Assembly (NCBI GenBank): GCA_035527835.1
Contig: DATKZS010000198.1
Span: forward strand, 1-15,119
From: DATKZS01 sp035527835 [NCBI: bacterium]
GTDB lineage: Bacteria > RBG-13-61-14
DNA: 15,119 bases
Direction: 5' to 3'
Below the pieces are notes generated by a model, which saw only the letters and a list, made by a program, of their open reading frames with translations, was not told the origin of the DNA and searched no databases. Made by a program: the position numbers and the translations under genes. Numbering within the stretch: the first letter of the stretch is position 1; every line of letters begins with the position of its first letter. This document shows, piece by piece, positions 13,808 to 15,119 of the stretch.

Positions 13808-15091
13808 ATGAGGACCATGGCGGGGATCAGGGGGGCGATAATTCTCACGGCGATGGCGGCGCTCCTGCCGGCGGCGGCCGGAAGCGGCGAGTCGCGGCCG
13901 CTGATGGGCCGGGAGGATGCGGTGAGCGTGCGGGCCCGGGAACTGCCGGCGGCGCTGCAAGGCTATGCGGTCAAGAGCTACCGCGTGCTCGCGGACACGG
14001 GCGATGGCGTCGAGGCCATCCCTTTCCAGATTGACGAGCGGGACGATAAAGATCTGATCCTGGTCAAGCAGGGCCCGCATCCGGAGGCGAGCGACGGCGT
14101 GTTCCAGGGCAATGACGAGCTTTTTTTCATGGCGCGTGACGCGGGGGCCCCGGCGCCGTCATCGGCGCCGGCGGGCTGCGCGCGGTCGGCGGTGGTCACG
14201 GTGACCGATAAGAAGAGCGGGGCCGCGGGCAGCGTCACGGTGGCGCAGTGCGAGAACCCGCCTCCGCTAACGGAGCGCGACTACGTGCGGATAGACCCCA
14301 AGACCTGGACGGTGACCACGGAGAGCTACCGGTTCGGCTGGCACGAGCGGCTGGTGTTCTCGTATGACTACATCTCGGTGTACAACGGACCCGACACTCT
14401 CGACCGGCTGCGGGTGCGCTGCTCGATCGGCAAGTGGGGCGTGTTCTACACGTTTGACGAGGACCAGTTCCATTACACGCTGCTGGGGTACAACGACGGC
14501 CCCATCCGAGTGTCGTGGAAGGCCGACAATTACTGGAGCCTGGGGCCGCTGGGGAAGCTGCCGGTGCCGCAGCACATTCTGTTCTATGCCGACTACCTGG
14601 TGATGGTGAACACCATGGACGTCTCGATGAACCCGGCCTTGATCGGGCTGGACATGGAGGTCGAGATCGGGAACGACATGTCCATTGACAAGTCGCAGGG
14701 CTACTCGATCTGCGCCAACGTGCTGCCCGCCTGCCGCGCGCTGGACCACAAAATCCCGGCTGACAGCATGAAGGAATTCACGGAGCGCGACATCCAATGG
14801 GGCGGGCTCGATGGCCCGGAGGGCGCGCTGATGATCCACATGGTGCCGGACCCGCTGCTCAATGTCCGGGTCAAGGGCAGGTTCGCGTTCGACGAGGATT
14901 ACGTTGACCCGCCCGAGTACGTGAAGGGCGCCGGGCCCATCTTGAGCTTCTTCCTGGTCAACTGGAAGGACGTCAAGCCCACGCAATATGACCTGTCGTT
15001 CTTTTTCTATTTCATGGACAAGTATTCGCCGGCGGAGTACGAACGCTTCGACGCCATGGTGGCGTCGCCGCTGGGCGTAAGCGTGAAGTGA
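13808..15091 (+). CDS. Exported protein of unknown function with PFQIDE / NDELFFMA motifs
   Basis: The 427-residue product has an N-terminal signal peptide (hydrophobic 8-20, probable cleavage near AAAGSGE, 22-28), so it is periplasmic or extracellular. The ATG at 13808 is preceded by AGGAG at 13794-13798; ATG at 13817 is a possible alternative. Residues 66-110 contain IPFQIDERDD (71-80) and GNDELFFMARDAG (101-113), a pairing I have seen in other secreted bacterial proteins of unknown role. Cysteines at 124, 148, 205, 302 and 309 could form disulphides. The rest is beta-rich with many aromatic residues (for example YWSLGPLG, 242-249, and YDLSFFFYFMDKY, 394-406), consistent with a beta-sandwich or carbohydrate/lipid-binding fold. 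No catalytic motif is recognised. The stop overlaps the next start codon by one base, implying coupling to a downstream gene. Confidence 0.65.
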   Translation: MRTMAGIRGAIILTAMAALLPAAAGSGESRPLMGREDAVSVRARELPAALQGYAVKSYRVLADTGDGVEAIPFQIDERDDKDLILVKQGPHPEASDGVFQGNDELFFMARDAGAPAPSSAPAGCARSAVVTVTDKKSGAAGSVTVAQCENPPPLTERDYVRIDPKTWTVTTESYRFGWHERLVFSYDYISVYNGPDTLDRLRVRCSIGKWGVFYTFDEDQFHYTLLGYNDGPIRVSWKADNYWSLGPLGKLPVPQHILFYADYLVMVNTMDVSMNPALIGLDMEVEIGNDMSIDKSQGYSICANVLPACRALDHKIPADSMKEFTERDIQWGGLDGPEGALMIHMVPDPLLNVRVKGRFAFDEDYVDPPEYVKGAGPILSFFLVNWKDVKPTQYDLSFFFYFMDKYSPAEYERFDAMVASPLGVSVK

Positions 15092-15119
15092 TGAAGGCTT
15101 TTACAAAAGACGTGCTGGC
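15091..15119 (+). CDS. Start of a further gene, truncated by the window edge
   Basis: The TGA of the preceding gene overlaps an ATG (TGATG at 15089-15093), and the frame is open to the end of the window, encoding MKAFTKDVL. Overlap of this kind is typical of translationally coupled genes. Only nine residues are visible, so no function can be assigned; it could also be chance. Confidence 0.4.

Overview
The window is a GC-rich bacterial chromosomal segment with ten complete genes and the first codons of an eleventh. It has sigma-70-like promoters, purine-rich ribosome binding sites, several exported proteins and several short repeats of dispersed type. No rRNA, tRNA or phylogenetic marker is present, so the taxon cannot be fixed from this sequence alone. 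Gene families (LuxC/LuxE, PA2779, linalool dehydratase/isomerase-like, RtcA) and repeat types would fit an uncultured, probably Gram-negative lineage of the deltaproteobacterial or PVC-like kind, but that is only a guess.

Layout. 1-234: leader with a GC-rich 13-bp direct repeat and a 10-bp direct repeat next to the ribosome binding site. 235-1818 (+): exported linalool dehydratase/isomerase-like protein with an extra C-terminal domain. 1841-5053 (-): large membrane-anchored or exported TolB-like beta-propeller plus helical (TPR-like) repeat protein, convergent with the first gene. 5054-5269: divergent promoter region with one good promoter on each strand. 5270-6370 (+): Cys4 zinc-ribbon-like protein with a Pro/Ala linker and four membrane segments. 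6529-6972 (+): PA2779-family small membrane protein with its own promoter and a rho-independent terminator. 7024-7385: non-coding, containing a nested inverted-repeat element and a GC hairpin just before the next gene. 7386-8429 (+): RNA 3'-terminal phosphate cyclase RtcA. 8625-9539 (+): SDR of the MFE-2/17-beta-HSD4 (3-hydroxyacyl-CoA dehydrogenase) type, followed by a five-unit RCTTGAG tandem repeat and a strong terminator. 9800-13645 (+): tight three-gene operon of a LuxE-like acyl-protein synthetase, a LuxC-like acyl-CoA reductase and a second SDR. 13687-13780: inverted repeat built from ACAGGATT units. 13808-15091 (+): exported protein of unknown function, translationally overlapping a further gene that leaves the window.

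How the genes may work together. The most coherent unit is the LuxE-LuxC-SDR operon. LuxE would activate a carboxylic acid, LuxC would reduce the acyl group to an aldehyde, and the SDR could reduce the aldehyde further or act on a related carbonyl. No luciferase luxAB is present, so the module is more likely for fatty aldehyde/alcohol (lipid or wax) or related acyl metabolism than for light. The MFE-2-like SDR just upstream would fit acyl-CoA metabolism. The linalool dehydratase-like protein could hint at terpenoid or hydroxylated-alkene chemistry, but it is about 8 kb away and no operon link is visible. The remaining genes look like independent units.
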